From contig OW388296.1 in the NCBI GenBank assembly GCA_936450465.1, positions 30,109,638 through 30,173,637 on the forward strand: a stretch of 64,000 nucleotides of DNA. The letters are read 5' to 3'. A program made the position numbers and the translations under genes. Within the stretch, counting starts at the first letter, position 1. Each line of letters opens with the position of its first letter. This document shows positions 37,626 through 50,639 of this stretch, piece by piece. The notes beneath the pieces are model-generated. The model was not told the DNA's origin. It worked only from the letters and a program-made list of their open reading frames with translations, and made no database searches. The stretch is from Gibbula magus. Lineage: Eukaryota; Mollusca; Gastropoda; Trochida; Trochidae.

Positions 37626-40276
37626 GATACCCATGACGCGCGCGTATTTGTCTTTGAAACCAAATTTCATTACTTTGTCAAGATATGAAAATTATGCATC
37701 ACATGTCATGGCGTAGATAAAAGATTTATCTAGCGATTGACGATTGAATTTTGTATTTGAAACACTAACATACTTGATGGCTCTTTAACTTAAATTACAA
37801 GCATTGGTATCGGAAATGATTAATAATTACATTACATTACAAGTGCATGGTTTTATATCCCAGCCATGTTTGATGAGGTTATTGCGTCGCCATTTGTTTT
37901 TAATCAGCTGAATCCGTGAATGACCTTGGTAGTAGATGAGTTGAAGTTTATAAAGATTTTAAACCTATTCGGGAATTTAAAGATAGATCATTGTGATACA
38001 ACTGTCGATCCTGGTATACCAATCGTGTACGTCAACCGTTTCCGCAAATAGAATTAATAAAATTATTCAGGATTTCCACTTCAGTCAGGGTGTCACCAAC
38101 CGTCACCGCTTCCTTTTAAACAAGAGACCCTTCAATTGAACAATGCCAAATACGGAAATGAGGTATAGTGGATTTAACAGCACATATTGTTTGCACTCCG
38201 CAGGATAACATACTTATTTTACATATAAATTTAGTTTGATAATGGGAAGATGACATTGTTATTTTAAACTTAAGGAAATATGCTTCCGTTCGTTAATGTC
38301 AAGAGTATGTGCACCAGTCTACCTAGCTGTGGAATCATGCTCAATCAGTAAGAAAACATACCGCTATATGATCTCGGTTCACAGCAAATTGAAAGTTAGA
38401 TACACATATATGTAAATGCATTTTGATTGACATGGATTACAAGACACCCCCTTTTCCGCATCCACTTTTTCTCTCCATCCAATGATTAAAAATCGAAAAA
38501 AGATCCAAACAAATCCAAAATCACTTCCAAAAATCGTATAAGTACTCTTTTCATCGAAAACTGACGCTCTCAAACAATTATTTTGACTTTGAAACGAATT
38601 ATCGGCAAAAAACGTCTCTCACTGCCGATGTTACAGTTGATTTTATCATCATTCAGATTTCGGTTACTCGAGGTAAGGGCAGGTAAACTGGTGCATCATC
38701 CAAACCTGGTCAATTCTATCTTGTCCGGACACCGACTCCCATGACCCGACCCCCCTCGCGGCCGCAAGGTTGCGCATCTGTCACCATCCCCTCCCCGTGA
38801 CCCCCAACCCCGCCGTATTATCTGTGTGTCACTACTGATAGACTGGGGTACAGATAAGGCCATATGTTCCAGACCCTCCCTGACATTCAGAGACAGTAGC
38901 TGCTTTCAGTATTGCTCTGGCCGGTAACCGTCTCACCAACTGCTAAATCAACGGGGCGGAACTAAATACGCGATCCGTGACGGTTTATGCATGCATGCGT
39001 GGAATGTCTTTCAAATATTACGTCATAAGATTAGACTTTATCTGAAACTGATGTACATGTAGTTACGCCATTGATACGTCAACATTCTACGTTGATCACA
39101 TCTTAAATACTGTGTAGAACAATGTATGTGTAAACTTTAGAAACATGCCTAATGGAATCCCTGATCGACTGCGTGACGTTTCTTCGGATGCATGACATCT
39201 AGCTCTAGCTAGTCTCTCCGTTTCTATAGACAGACAGGCAGACAGACGGACAGACGGACAGCCAGATACCTTTATTTTTATATGGTGAGCGGGGAACAAT
39301 CACGGGAAAAGTTACCAATTTGACTATAAAAAAAACATACAGGTAAAAATGTTAGAAGATTTTATTGCATCTTAAAATCGATAACCGTAGAAACGATATC
39401 AAGCAAGTGGTAATATTGTTTATTTGGTGTAATGCTTCAGTCATCCCCTATGAGCTGCCTTATTCAATCTATAATACTTCATCAAGACTAGGAAGTGTTG
39501 AGATAACGAAACGTCAGGTGCTTCTTATTTTATACCTTTTTATTTTAAATTTTGAATTCTCATGAATTTCTTATTCACTTCAGACGGTAAATGTTTGTCT
39601 GTGAGATTGACTGCAGTTCCTTTGAGAAACCGTCCCGGAGTTCCGTATGCTGTTTGCCAGCTAGTGCACTTGTGTGCTGAAGGGCAAGCTAAATTCTAAC
39701 AACGTGTAAATAAACAATGTTCTTCCACGCTCGCACCAAACTACCATTAGCCAAAGGGGAGGTAACTCCAAACTAAAACAAGCAAAGACGCATTACCTCT
39801 TGTCGGCTTGCTCGGTAACCAAACACACCAGATTGGAATCTCTTGTCCTTTCTGATATCCGATATAAACAAACCCCCAGAATATTTGGTAGCGGGGTTGT
39901 TGTGTCTACGGGTGACCATTCTAAATAACAGGAATCGTCTTCTACAAGACAACAACAACTAAGCCTGCCGTTTAGCGTCGCTCTTAGCACCAATGGCGCG
40001 CCAAAGGTCTGACGGAAACCTTTGCTAATGGTACATACATTAAATTTGCCATGGTTTGCAAGGTGGATTATGTTGTCTTGTTGTCTTGACTGTTAGGATA
40101 CTTGGTCTCTTAAATATTCAGATATTCATTTTATGAAAAGAGCACTTAATGTTGATTTTTTTATTTTTAAATGAACGAATTCAGAAATAACGAGAACTTT
40201 TAACTTTGTAAACCCTCCCCTCTCTTTAAGTCTTATTATCTATCTTTTTCTCTAACGTCGATTTTGATGTCAGACA
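37626..40276. other. Single-copy DNA, no gene seen
   Basis: A C-rich, less AT-rich patch lies at about 38690-38990. A short GACA/GACG run is at about 39229-39260, and GGGGAGGTAACTCC at 39757 belongs to the dispersed word. Frames at 39773-39993 on the minus strand have no domain signal. Confidence 0.45.
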
Positions 40277-40511
40277 ATGGAATTATATAAATGTAATATA
40301 ATGGAATTATATACATGTAAGATAATGGAATTATATAAATGTAATATAATGGAATTTTATAAATGTAAGATAATGGAATTATATAAATGTAAGATAATGG
40401 AATTATATAAATGTAATATAATGGAATTATATAAATGTAAGATAATGGAATTATATAAATGTAAGATAATTGAATTAAATAAATGTAAGATAATGGAATT
40501 ATATAAACGTA
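40277..40511. repeat. Minisatellite, 24-bp unit
   Basis: About ten copies of ATGGAATTATATAAATGTAA plus RATA are present. Because 24 is a multiple of 3 the plus strand is open as an eight-residue Met-Glu-Leu-Tyr-Lys-Cys repeat (40277-40552). The codons simply follow the DNA repeat and there is no flanking coding sequence, so I do not treat this as a protein gene. Confidence 0.9.
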
Positions 40512-42339
40512 TGTTCAGGTTCAGCTCCAGTAACGGACGGATATCCTGTTAAAACAATTAAACTTTTGCTACGTTCTCTTCAGTTCTGGAGATACACGCC
40601 GCATTACATATAGAGATGTCCTTAGTCTCTGGAAAACCTTCGATTTTGTTCCAATTCTTTTAGTAAGAAGAGAAGATAATTCATGAAATATTGAAAATTA
40701 ATCTCAGAAAAGCCATTTCTGTTTTTTTCAGTACTGGAGTACCGTTTTATAGACTTATATTAGTCTATTAGGAGATTATCATGTTACGGTTTTGGGTGAA
40801 GGTAAATTAGTAAAAAAGGTGAATTAGTAAAAAGGTAAAAGTTTTGCTCAGACGAATGTTGGGTGACATAGTCTGCCATCCAGACAATTAGATAAACTAA
40901 ACACCTGGGCAAGTCTATGACTAAATAGCTTTATTTCTGAAAAAGAAGAAAACTCAGTGGCCCTTTTTTTGTTGGTTTTTTTTTTTAATGTATAATTGTT
41001 GTTGACAGTTTCAGTTCAGAGACTAAACGATATACTAAGGGTGAGAAGAAACCAGGGAAATCTTTACTTATTTATTGAAATAGCACGGAGCCTCAGGAAG
41101 AGGACATTTCAAATTGCCTTTCACGAGGATGCTCATTAAGGCGAAGACTAAAGTTAGTCTTTCGAGTTTGATAATTTCGCTACCATTATACATGTGATTA
41201 TATTTCTTTAAGCTGTGTATTAAGTTTATCTTAACTTGCTAATTAAGGATCAAGACTGTATTAAAGGCTCCTATATTTACACAGGGCAGGACTAATAAAG
41301 AGGTCTTAGGAACAATATCGGCGTAACTTGCGAACTACTTGTCACATGCAAAACAGTGGAAATCAAAATGTGAAACGTGGAATGAAAAACATAATCATTT
41401 GAACAGATAACGTTATTTCGTACAGATAACAAACAAAATTAGTTTCACCAAATTTACTCGTCAAAGGCAAATTCCGAAAATCTGATAAAAGCCGTGTTTG
41501 CCATCCAAACGGTGCCAGAATTTTCCAAAAACCCTCAAGGCCGGGAACATATTTAATTAACATACACGCGTTTGTCTACATAAGGGTATAAACATGCGTT
41601 GTGAAAAGTGTTTGATGTGAATGGTATTGCCCTCGAGCAATAATCACAGAATAAGCGCCAGTGATCGCCAGGTAAATAAAAATATACGCTGCTGGGCTTC
41701 CATAGTTTCTAAGTAAGGAACCGTCTTCTGCTCTGTGAACCGATGTTTTAATCTGGATTCAAGGAGCTGACTCTGGCTAAACAGTGTGCGTTTTATATAC
41801 TGTCCTCATATTGCTTCAAAGGATGAAAATTAATGTGTTAACACAGGGTATCACAAAGGATTGTAAGAATTACCATCTTGTAGGCGTAGATGTTTTAATG
41901 GTCAGTTCCTGTATAAAATCTTTAAAATCCTATTTTCCAAAAAGGGGATTTAAGTACAATTTGATTAACGCATGTTTGTACATATAAAGGAGTCTACGTT
42001 TTTTTATTCTTCTATTGATAACAAAACTTGCCAAATATTGCCAACTGTATTTCAATGACAATATTTATTGACCTCAAAGTTTTAAAGGGCATGTACTAGT
42101 ATTAGAGTCTGATTAATAAAACCAAGGATTTAGATAGATCCTTGATAAAACAAAGTTCTTTCTCGTTCAAAATGGTCATTGGGTATGAGATGAATTAAAT
42201 CGCTACGATGATGAGTATGAAAATATAACTGTCAAAACACAGCGATTAGTTAGAAACCTAAAAGGGGAGACAACTGAGTTTAGCAGGAGGTCAAGGCGGC
42301 ATAATCTCTCATGGCACAGAACTACCAATACAATTTCGA
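40512..42339. other. AT-rich DNA, nothing recognised
   Basis: No gene or clear repeat was found. AAAGGGGAGACAACTGAG at 42261 is a weaker instance of the dispersed word. Confidence 0.5.
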
Positions 42340-42960
42340 AATATTTGCAGGTGGAATTGGATCGGGCGGAATCGAGGAATTAATGCCTCCAATCCGACTG
42401 CGGAAGTTTATCCAGCATAATTAGCAAAGGTTTGTGCTAATTAGATCATTAGCAGCCGAGATGCTGCCGAGACGCGAGCCTGTTTACGTTAGAAGACATA
42501 CCAATGTTGACGGTGTCGACACACAGCTGATGTCTGTCAAGCGGACGATTTACCTCCCGAGGATCGGTTTCAAGCTTCGGGGGTGGCGAACCTGAGAAAG
42601 TTTATTCAAGCTAGAGGAGCCCCCCGGTATTTGTGGGAGCTTCTGTCCATCAGCCAGGCCGTATATCTCCAGCGTCAAGTCGCCTGTCGCTATTTTAGCG
42701 GAATCCTCGGCGACGTCGCTTGACATTCCACGTCAAAAATGACGGCAGACGTTGTTGTTGTAGCGTTGCCTTACCCCCCGACCGCGAATAAGAAAACAGC
42801 GGCGGTTTGAGGGACGAGGAGATGTGATTGGGGGCATATAAGAGATAAGGCCTGCTTTGGGAACTCTCGGGAGGAATTTAATCTCGGCTTTGACTGAAAG
42901 AAACGCTTGCGATGTAATAGAGTACCGATTTCACCTATCTTTTCCTCAATGACGTCACGA
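42340..42960. promoter_or_regulatory. Candidate enhancer-like island with paired homeodomain sites
   Basis: This is a less AT-rich, non-repetitive block in AT-rich surroundings. At 42419-42447 two TAATTAG-type homeodomain cores face each other in an imperfect dyad (AATTAGCAAAGG against TTTGTGCTAATT), followed by ATCATTAGC. Downstream lie an E-box in ACACAGCTGATG, TGTCAA (TALE-like) and, at 42950-42957, a CRE palindrome. A 73-codon minus-strand frame at 42771-42992 has no domain features. Such composition is typical of animal noncoding regulatory DNA, but conservation is not testable here. Confidence 0.3.
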
Positions 42961-43162
42961 TTGGTCGCCTTGCATACCAGGAAGCATGGCATTGAGACTT
43001 GCCATTTTTTAAAAGAATCGTTTCATCCCCTCATATAGGTCAATAAAGTCTATTCTTGACCTGATGTGAAGATTAGCAGCACAACAATGATTCCTCAGTC
43101 GTACAAAAAGCAAATTCTTTTTGATATACTGACAGTGCTGGCAGATATAAACGACCGTCAGG

Positions 43163-43244
43163 TGGAGGGGGAAAGAGAGTGACGGAAGGGGGAATGATGG
43201 AGGGGGAGGAGGGGGTTGAGTAGTTACAGGGGGGGGGGGGGGGG
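43163..43244 (+). repeat. G-rich strand with G-quadruplex potential
   Basis: There are at least six runs of four or more G (GGAGGGGGAAAG, GGAAGGGGGAATG, GGAGGGGGAGGAGGGGG), ending in a 16-base G run (43229-43244). Loops are 1-9 bases, well within quadruplex limits. The complementary minus-strand frame (43009-43404) reads Pro-rich because of this tract and is not convincing as a gene. Confidence 0.75.
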
Positions 43245-43894
43245 TGGCGAAGGCATTCAGCTTGAAAACATGCTTGATATGGGGGTTATACAAAACGAAG
43301 GGTCTATGAAAAACTGTGTCTATGAAATTTATTATATACCCTTCAGTTTGTCTTGACTTGCTGAATAGAGACTTTGACTGTATTAATAGCTTTTTAATGC
43401 ACAATCATGGGCCATGGACTAAGAGGAAACTAGAGGGAAAAGTAAGTAAAAATGAAGCACAAATGTGAACGTGGTTCACTGACACCCGAACCCTTATCTG
43501 AGATCTTTTTCTACCTAGTCAATGGATCATCTCAATATAAGTTTCACATGATTTCATTAAGTTTCATCAGATTAATACATTTTTGTAATGTATTATGTAA
43601 AACTTATTTAAAAACAAACAAAAATCACCTCTCATAGATATGAAGAAGACTAGTGTTAAGTTTGAAAAGATTCGGATGAACTGTTTTTCTGCAACCGGTT
43701 GGATAAATTTTGAGTTACAGAATAACTTCTCGTATGCCTTAATTATAGAGAAAACATTGTTTGGGGGGAAGGGGGTTAATTCACAGTCGCTTGTTATTCA
43801 GCACTGCACCTCTCATGTTGGTAGAGTTGATTTGTGCACAATTTGAAAAGAATCGGATGATTATTTTTTTCTGAATAGTGTTTCTGGAGAAGAG

Positions 43895-43934
43895 GACGGA
43901 CGGACGGACGGACGGACGGACGAACGGACGGACT
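43895..43934. repeat. Microsatellite (GGAC)n
   Basis: About ten tetranucleotide units are present, with one GAAC variant. Confidence 0.9.
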
Positions 43935-44103
43935 TAGGGGTTATAAAAAAAGAATGAGACAGACAAATATAGACAGAGACAAAGAGGTAAAAGGGGGAGA
44001 GAAACAGAGATATAGTAAAACGAAAAGACAGAGAATGTCATGAAGAATGAGAGAGTGAGTTTGAGAAACGATCGATGGTTCAGGAAACGATCGATGAATC
44101 TTA

Positions 44104-44239
44104 GTCTCTAACTTAGACTCTAAAAACAATATTGAAAAAAAATATTGACAAGGAGCCTCTTTTTATTCTTCTTTTTCAATATTTAATAAAATGGTGATAT
44201 TTTCAGAATAAATACATTTTCAGAGTCGGAGTGTAAGAC
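44104..44239. mobile_element. Foldback MITE, family 3, copy 2
   Basis: The right arm is well kept (CAATATTTAATAAAATGGTG, ATATTTTCAGAATAAATAC, ending AGTGTAAGAC). The left arm is shortened to GTCTCTAACTTAGACTCTAA and then jumps to AATATTG. TA lies on the left, while the right flank reads TC. It is the same family as 33057-33245. Just upstream, ACGATCGAT is duplicated at a 20-bp interval, unrelated to the element. Confidence 0.75.
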
Positions 44240-46368
44240 TCTCTCACTCCCAAGGGTATGTGAGGGAGGGCGAATGGGGTGCGTGAGTGAGCCCCGAGTC
44301 CGACCCGCGAGGGGTGAAGAAGAGCAAATGCTGTATGTTTGGTGCATCTGACGCCTTGTTACGGGTCAGAATACTGAAGGTTTTGGGTCAAAACACTCGT
44401 ACTTTATACATGTTCATGTTCAGTGCATGACGATAACTTCCTGGCATTCCGTCAATCGAAGGTTGAGGTGCTCCTTCCATTTATTTTAGGAATATGCTTA
44501 TTCGAGAGTGGAAAAGGTGCAAGAGCCACTAATTACTGATTTCTACACAATATTTTTTTGGGAAAGTTTGAAAGCTAAAAGCATTGTGCAAGAATAATTC
44601 TTAATTTGTGATATCATATTCACGTTTTCAAACCAGCAACGTTTCTACACTTAAACAGCATGCTTCTTGCGTGTGTTCTTTAACCCTATGTTAGCCCCCG
44701 TTCTTCAAATTAAACCCATTTAAATATTTTCCGTAGAGGGTGTTGTAATTGAACATGAACAAGCGTAATGGAGAGGGGGCAGAGGGCCGACATGCCGAGG
44801 GATGTGGTGAATCAACCTGGGGGGCAGTGAGATATCAAACTTAATGCTGGAGGATCGCAAACACTTTGTTTCACTATTGCAAACACCTCCTCATCCTAAC
44901 CCTCCCCTCTGACATAGTTCCAATTCTCTCCTACCACCTACATGTAGTACATTGGTACATATTGATGCTGACACATCCCCCAACTCGTCCCAATCAATTT
45001 AGAAACATACTCTACCCCAACCCTCTCCTAACTCTCCCTTAAAGCGTGGATAATTAATGTTACAAATAATGGAAAGGCGTCATAGTGCTAATTGAAGCAT
45101 TCTAAAATTGTAATTTTCCTCGGAACATACGAAGGCTTTCAATGACATACCACACCCTCATCTCAACAATCATTCTCAATTGACAAACATCTTCACCCCA
45201 CCTTCCCAACACTTTCACCTCATTCGCACTCATTCGAATAACCCCCCCCCCCCCCCCCCCCCTCTCAAACACACACACACACTCACACTATTCACAAGGA
45301 CACATCCACTAATCACCCACCCACAAAAAACATCAATATACACCCACAGTAAAATTCACCGATATACCACATACGTATACTGCAACTTCACACTAACATG
45401 TCAATTTCTAAACAAGTATGTGAATGTTTCATGCACACCAAACTTGGAATGTCCAATTAAAATGTGACGCGTTGGGTTCATTTCCATGCTGTGTGACTGA
45501 AGGTTAGGAGTGGAGTTTACATTTACACTTGTTCCTTCCAATATTTCTCAAAAATGGAAACTGGGAGTGCTGTGTGGCACTAGTCTAATAAAAGGTCTGC
45601 AAATGAAAATTTTGCAATTAAATATGCTTTCTTGTGATAGACTTGTTTAATTGTTATTTTAGAAATACAATTATAACAAATTACAGTTCGTGAGTTTCGT
45701 TTAATAAAGTATAAGAGGTAAATGCTTGTCCTGGTTCATGATGAGCCTTTAATACAGGCTTAATTGTTCCTTATTAAGCAAGTCTAGATGAATAACTGAA
45801 GGCTAACACACTAAATTTTAGTCTAGGTAAATGCACAAATACAAGATTAGAGTCCTTGAAATATAGCTCTCGTACCGACATTTGAAGTTTGAATATCAGT
45901 TATAAGATACCCGTAATGTTTCAAAAAATAAAACTAACCAATTCAATCATAAGTGATGAGGAGAAAATCAAACTTGAAAAGTACGTTTCCAGTGTAGCTG
46001 TTAAAGTTTCCTTTATCAAATGAACAAGTATATATCATTATCAAATACCATTTTGTATGATTTTAAATATGCAATAGTATCATAAACTAGTAGTAAAGGT
46101 TAAGTGTTCGAATAAGGAATGCTCAGTTTGGACCGACCTTCAAGTCTAAACAATATAAAACTATTCATGTTTTTCCAGGTCATTTTCTGGCAATAAGTGA
46201 ACAGGAGCTTGACTGTTCTATGCAACGACGGGTGAGCGTTATCCCGAAGGCTTAAGTCCCTGTCTAATTTCTTGATTTCACAATAACCAAGCGTTAAAGA
46301 TAGCCTGACTGTGTAATTAACTGTTTGACATCGATAAGCCAACGTCAGTTAATCTCCACTGATCAATT
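44240..46368. other. Single-copy DNA with homopolymer and CA tracts
   Basis: No gene is seen. A 21-base C run (45242-45262) is followed by a short (CA)n. A second copy of dispersed repeat family 2 lies at 45743-45827. The Thr/Pro/His-rich frame at 45180-45467 is caused by the C-rich strand. Confidence 0.5.
45743..45827 (+). repeat. Dispersed repeat, family 2, copy 2
   Basis: This is the partner of 26167-26327 through the shared words GAGCCTTTAATACAG, AAGCAAGTCTAGAT and TTTTAGTCTAGG. The middle spacing is shorter here. The class is unknown. Confidence 0.35.
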
Positions 46369-46443
46369 GGCGTGCACAGTGGTGTCCGACAAGGCTGTGT
46401 ATTTGGCCTTTGCTTTTTGATGGACAGTGGCAAAATCATTGAA
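46366..46443 (+). pseudogene. Short LINE reverse transcriptase remnant
   Basis: The frame from 46366 reads IGVHSGVRQGCVFGLCFLM, close to the SGVRQGCVLSPLLF block of non-LTR retrotransposon reverse transcriptases. This is the same block as in the fossil at 20542, but of the VRQGC type, so the two derive from different LINE lineages. No other reverse transcriptase block is recognisable on either side. The frame upstream is closed within a few codons and a stop follows at 46465. This is an isolated ancient fragment; a chance match over about 15 residues is unlikely but possible. Confidence 0.5.
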
Positions 46444-46469
46444 ATCGATGCCGATCCGAACAAATAAAT

Positions 46470-48689
46470 AGAATGGACTGTATAAGGAGTGTTGCTTTTT
46501 TGTGAAACATTAACAATGTGAAAGGAAAAGCATAAATGGCAACAGTTTACCGGTTCAACTGTATGTAAACCCCCTTAGCTTTCACTGACCATTGCGTTGT
46601 ACTGCTCTTATTTGAGTCATGTTTTGGAATGGTTTTGTATTTGTTTTCCTATGTTGAATTACAAGTTGGGTTAATTTATAGTACATTTGAATATTCAATG
46701 ATAGAGTATTCAAAAACTTATAAAAGCTATATTTCTTATCTATAATAATGTGAAATAGGCCATGCTCTGATTTCGGAAAAAAAATCGTTCGCAAATTTGT
46801 TGTCCTCGTAGCTGTTGTAACTAAACGTGCATATACTGTCTTGACACCCTTGGTACTCTGTTTAAATACAATGCTTTTTTTAATTGATTATAACTTCAAA
46901 TATAATAAAAATTCGCTTATCTTTAATGCTGTGAAATGTATTAAGTTTACAACGTTAATCATAAATATCTCCAATACATGTCTAAATGTCAACGTCTTAT
47001 TTATAAGGTTAAGTTTCGAGAGAATAAGCAAATAAATCACATTATAATTTTTAATCGATACAAATCAGAAAATCTGACAAACATTATGAATAATTTCCTG
47101 ATGAACGTCAGTATGTTGTTTCATATATCCACGTCGTATACAAATCCTTAAATTCTTAACAACCATACGTCGTTGTAAATTTTATCTAATTGGAAAACTT
47201 TCTCTAGGTCAGGTTTTAAGTGTTCAATATGCCAATATTTCCGATTAATTACGGCCCAATAATTAACAAAAACTCAAATCATCTTTTAAATCAAACAATA
47301 AATATCTCCAAGAATGTAGCATATTTAATGTGGCCACTCTTCAAACTGTTATTTATAATAACCATTAAACATTAAAATATCGGCAAAAACTATGTTAATT
47401 CTAACATTACTCCTCTATCTAATAACTTTTGCTTACTTGTTGTTGTCTTAAAAAGACAATGTGTAATCTGTCATATTGATAATTACAAAAATAGACAATG
47501 CACTGCATTCGTTTGTGATTTAGTGTTTAATAATAAAACACTTTTAAAGCAGTTATTTTATTTAAGTTTTTATTAATGTGATTTTTTTCTTCAATTTTCA
47601 TTTCAGAGATTCATGGTTCGTCTCTAGTGGTGAATAACAGACTATTTGATTGAAGAAAAAAACTCCGAATAGAACCATATGAACCAGGCTTTTTGTCGTT
47701 ATGATTTATTTGACATGATGCTGAAAAGACCTGATAACGTTAATGGCAATGGATGCTCTATTCAACAGTGTTCAGGATAGAAGAGTGAGTGTTCCTGTTA
47801 ACTTGTTATATCACGGTCTGCTATAACTATACAATAAGCAATGGGTAAAAGTCGATAGACTCGTAAACGTGGTAAAAAGACAATTGTTTCAAAGGTCATA
47901 TTTTATTTTTCAAAATTCCTTAATTTGAATAATCATATTAAAAAATAATAATGAAAAATAAATAATGTAATTTATAGTCACATGCTACAGCAAAATGAGG
48001 TACAACTTAAGATTCAAAATGCGTACTGGCCACTTTGAGAACATATTTACAAATAATCAATCAAAGCTAAGTAAGACTTAGTTCATTTTGAAAACATAAT
48101 TAATATAAGAATAAAGTCTTGACAAAAGAAAACAAGACATTAGCAAACTATGGTACTGCGAACTGAAATTAATATCACACGATTATGACATTAGATTATA
48201 TTAGATTAGAACTAATTTACCTTCAATCCTAACAATATATAACAAAACGAAAAAGGGCAAGAAAAATAGTACAGACATCACCAAAATGTTATATCATTTA
48301 TTAGATATTAGAACGTAATCTAAAGAAAATGTTTTTTTCAAAACGATAAAGCTAAAATGCTAATTCAAACTGAAGTTGGATCATGAGTCAATCACGGGGG
48401 TATCGAATTGCCTCAAAGTCTTCAATAATTAACACAGAGTTGATCTACAGTCTCAAGTGAGACATACGTTCACACCAAGCCAGCGGGTATGAATTATGCA
48501 AAGAACAAACTCTTTTTGGAAATATTGTACTGGACCTTTCACCCAACATATTGATTTTTCACTTTGCCTTTTTTCGCAAGGAAAACATAAATTACTCGAA
48601 TCTTGATCAGAAATCTTATCACAGCATCTTAATCATCTCTGAGACCAAAAGTCCCCGTAGAAGCTTGTATTATTCATAAGCCACTTCTT
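46470..48689. other. AT-rich DNA, nothing recognised
   Basis: This is a strongly AT-rich stretch with only short random frames. No repeat copy is identified. Confidence 0.55.
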
Positions 48690-49402
48690 TCTCATGTTTT
48701 TCTTTCACGGGAAAAGCAAACAAGGCATTGGGGATTGTCTTGCAGGGATATTAAGTCATATTTCCTAGTTCCCTTTACGTGAAAAGGGATATATACAATA
48801 ATTCCCAGTTTCTCTTTACGTGAAATTGATATAGAGCCATAATTTCAAATTGCCTTCCACGTGAAAATGGATCTAAAGCATATCTCACTTTAAATAGATA
48901 TAAAACCACAGTTTCTCTTCACGTGAAATAGATATGAAGTCATAGTTTCTCTTCACGTAAAATAGATATAAAGTTATTGTTTCCCTTTACGTGAAATTGA
49001 TATAAAGTCATAATTTCTTTTCAGGAAAATTGATATAAAGCCATAGTTTCTCGTCACATGAAATGGATATAAAGTCATAGTTTCTCGTCACATGAAATGG
49101 ATATTAAGTCATAGTTTCTCGTCACATGAAATGAATATAAAGTCATAGTTCCTCTTCACGTAAAATAGATATAAAGCTATTTTTTCCCTTTACGTGAAAT
49201 TGATATAGAGTCATAATTTCTTTTCAGGAAAATTGATATAAAGCCATAGTTTCTCGTCACATGAAATGGATATAAAGTCATAGTTTCTCGTCATGTGAAA
49301 TGGATATAAAGTCATAGTTTCTCTTCAGGTGAAATTTACAAAAGTCATTGTTTCTCTTCACATGAAATGGTTGTAAAGTCATAGTGTCTCTTCAAGTGAA
49401 CT
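48690..49402. repeat. Minisatellite, 34-bp unit with CACGTGAAA / CACATGAAA variants
   Basis: The unit reads CATAGTTTCTCGTCACATGA then AATGGATATAAAGT. The period is 34 bp in the cleanest part (starts at 49042 and 49076). Upstream units carry TTCACGTGAAA, an exact CACGTG palindrome, while later ones carry CACATG. It is unrelated in sequence to the other 34-bp array at 31150 despite the same period. Confidence 0.85.
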
Positions 49403-50639
49403 TCCAACATTAATTGTAATTGTTTTATCAAAAAATATGTTTTAAAATCATTAGTTCGTGATTCATTGAAACTCTGTACCAAAAAGAGATATTTCAAAGA
49501 TATTGCATGTTGCAAGAAATGCATGTTTTAAGAGGAAAATCCACATTTCGTTTCGTATTTGAATAAAAAGGCTTGAATTCTTCCTTAGAAAAGAAGAGAA
49601 TTGTCGAATTTTCGTCATGCAATTGCAAAACAAGATCCTACATGTTTGAAGTGGTGGTTTGAAATATTGGTTTTTCTATCATTTATCTTGAATTTGACAC
49701 TATCAACAATTTAATATTTTTTCTTTCTTTGTTTATGAAAAAAGTAATTTTAGAGTAAAATTGTTTCCGATTTAAATTGATACTGACGGGGTTTCACATA
49801 CCTATCATGTCGGCGTTTATCTGAATTGGTCCAATCTTGTCAATATATACATCCATCGTGTATCACGCAATGTAATATATCACTAGCGAGATCATATCAT
49901 GGGGGCTAGATACAAACAATATACAGATAGTGTCAAAACTTCTAAAAACAAAATATACGATTTCTATTGAAAGATACATCACGTATGGATAAATATACAG
50001 CATTCTCCAATAACATGTACATCTCGCATAATTAATCACAAAATGACATAACTAAATCAAATATTACATCGTTAAAGGCACGGTTACACACATCCTTTTA
50101 TAAAATAATATCTCCAATTTTAAACGATAATTAGAAATTTTGCATTAACGTTTTTAAGTAAAAAATCTGGTCAATAAGTAATTTTTTACAACACTATCTT
50201 GAGGTTAAAAATGGTGGCATACATATTTCTACTGTCACAAATCACTTCATTATAATTAGTTATTTCAGTTGTAATTTTATTTAATTAATCTCGGTTGTTA
50301 CATGTAGTTGCAATTTAAACAAGACATGCGGTATAACCATCCAGCGAGCCGGGTCATACAGGGAGTCATTCTTGGCTGTCGTCTTTTCTATTGTATGCAT
50401 AACACATCAGTATCACAAATGCCGATTTCATGATTAAAACCAGCCAGGGCTAATCTTTTACAGTTTAGGGAATTCGTGAGGTCTATTATTAAAACAGTAT
50501 AAAATTAACGTAAAAGGAAGTATATATTTCGTTAATCCATATGTATATGTTCACGTGTGCCTTTAAAATATGTAAACGTTTGGTAAACACTGTATATTCT
50601 GACAGAACCCAAAGACGGCTTATAACGTGGAACGATTTT
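49403..50639. other. AT-rich DNA, nothing firm
   Basis: No gene is seen. TTAAAGGCACGG at about 50083 and GTGCCTTTAA at about 50560 could be the ends of another TTAA element, but only six terminal bases match, so it is not called. Confidence 0.45.

Noticed and set aside
40277..40552. 91-codon frame with an eight-residue repeat
   Set aside because: It follows a 24-bp minisatellite exactly and ends just beyond it; no evidence of selection on the protein.
43009..43404. 131-codon minus-strand Pro-rich frame
   Set aside because: The Pro and Ser/Leu stretches are created by the G-rich tract on the plus strand; no domain remains outside it.
50083..50570. Possible TTAA element with AGGCAC ends
   Set aside because: Only six terminal bases match between the two ends and no other copy was found.
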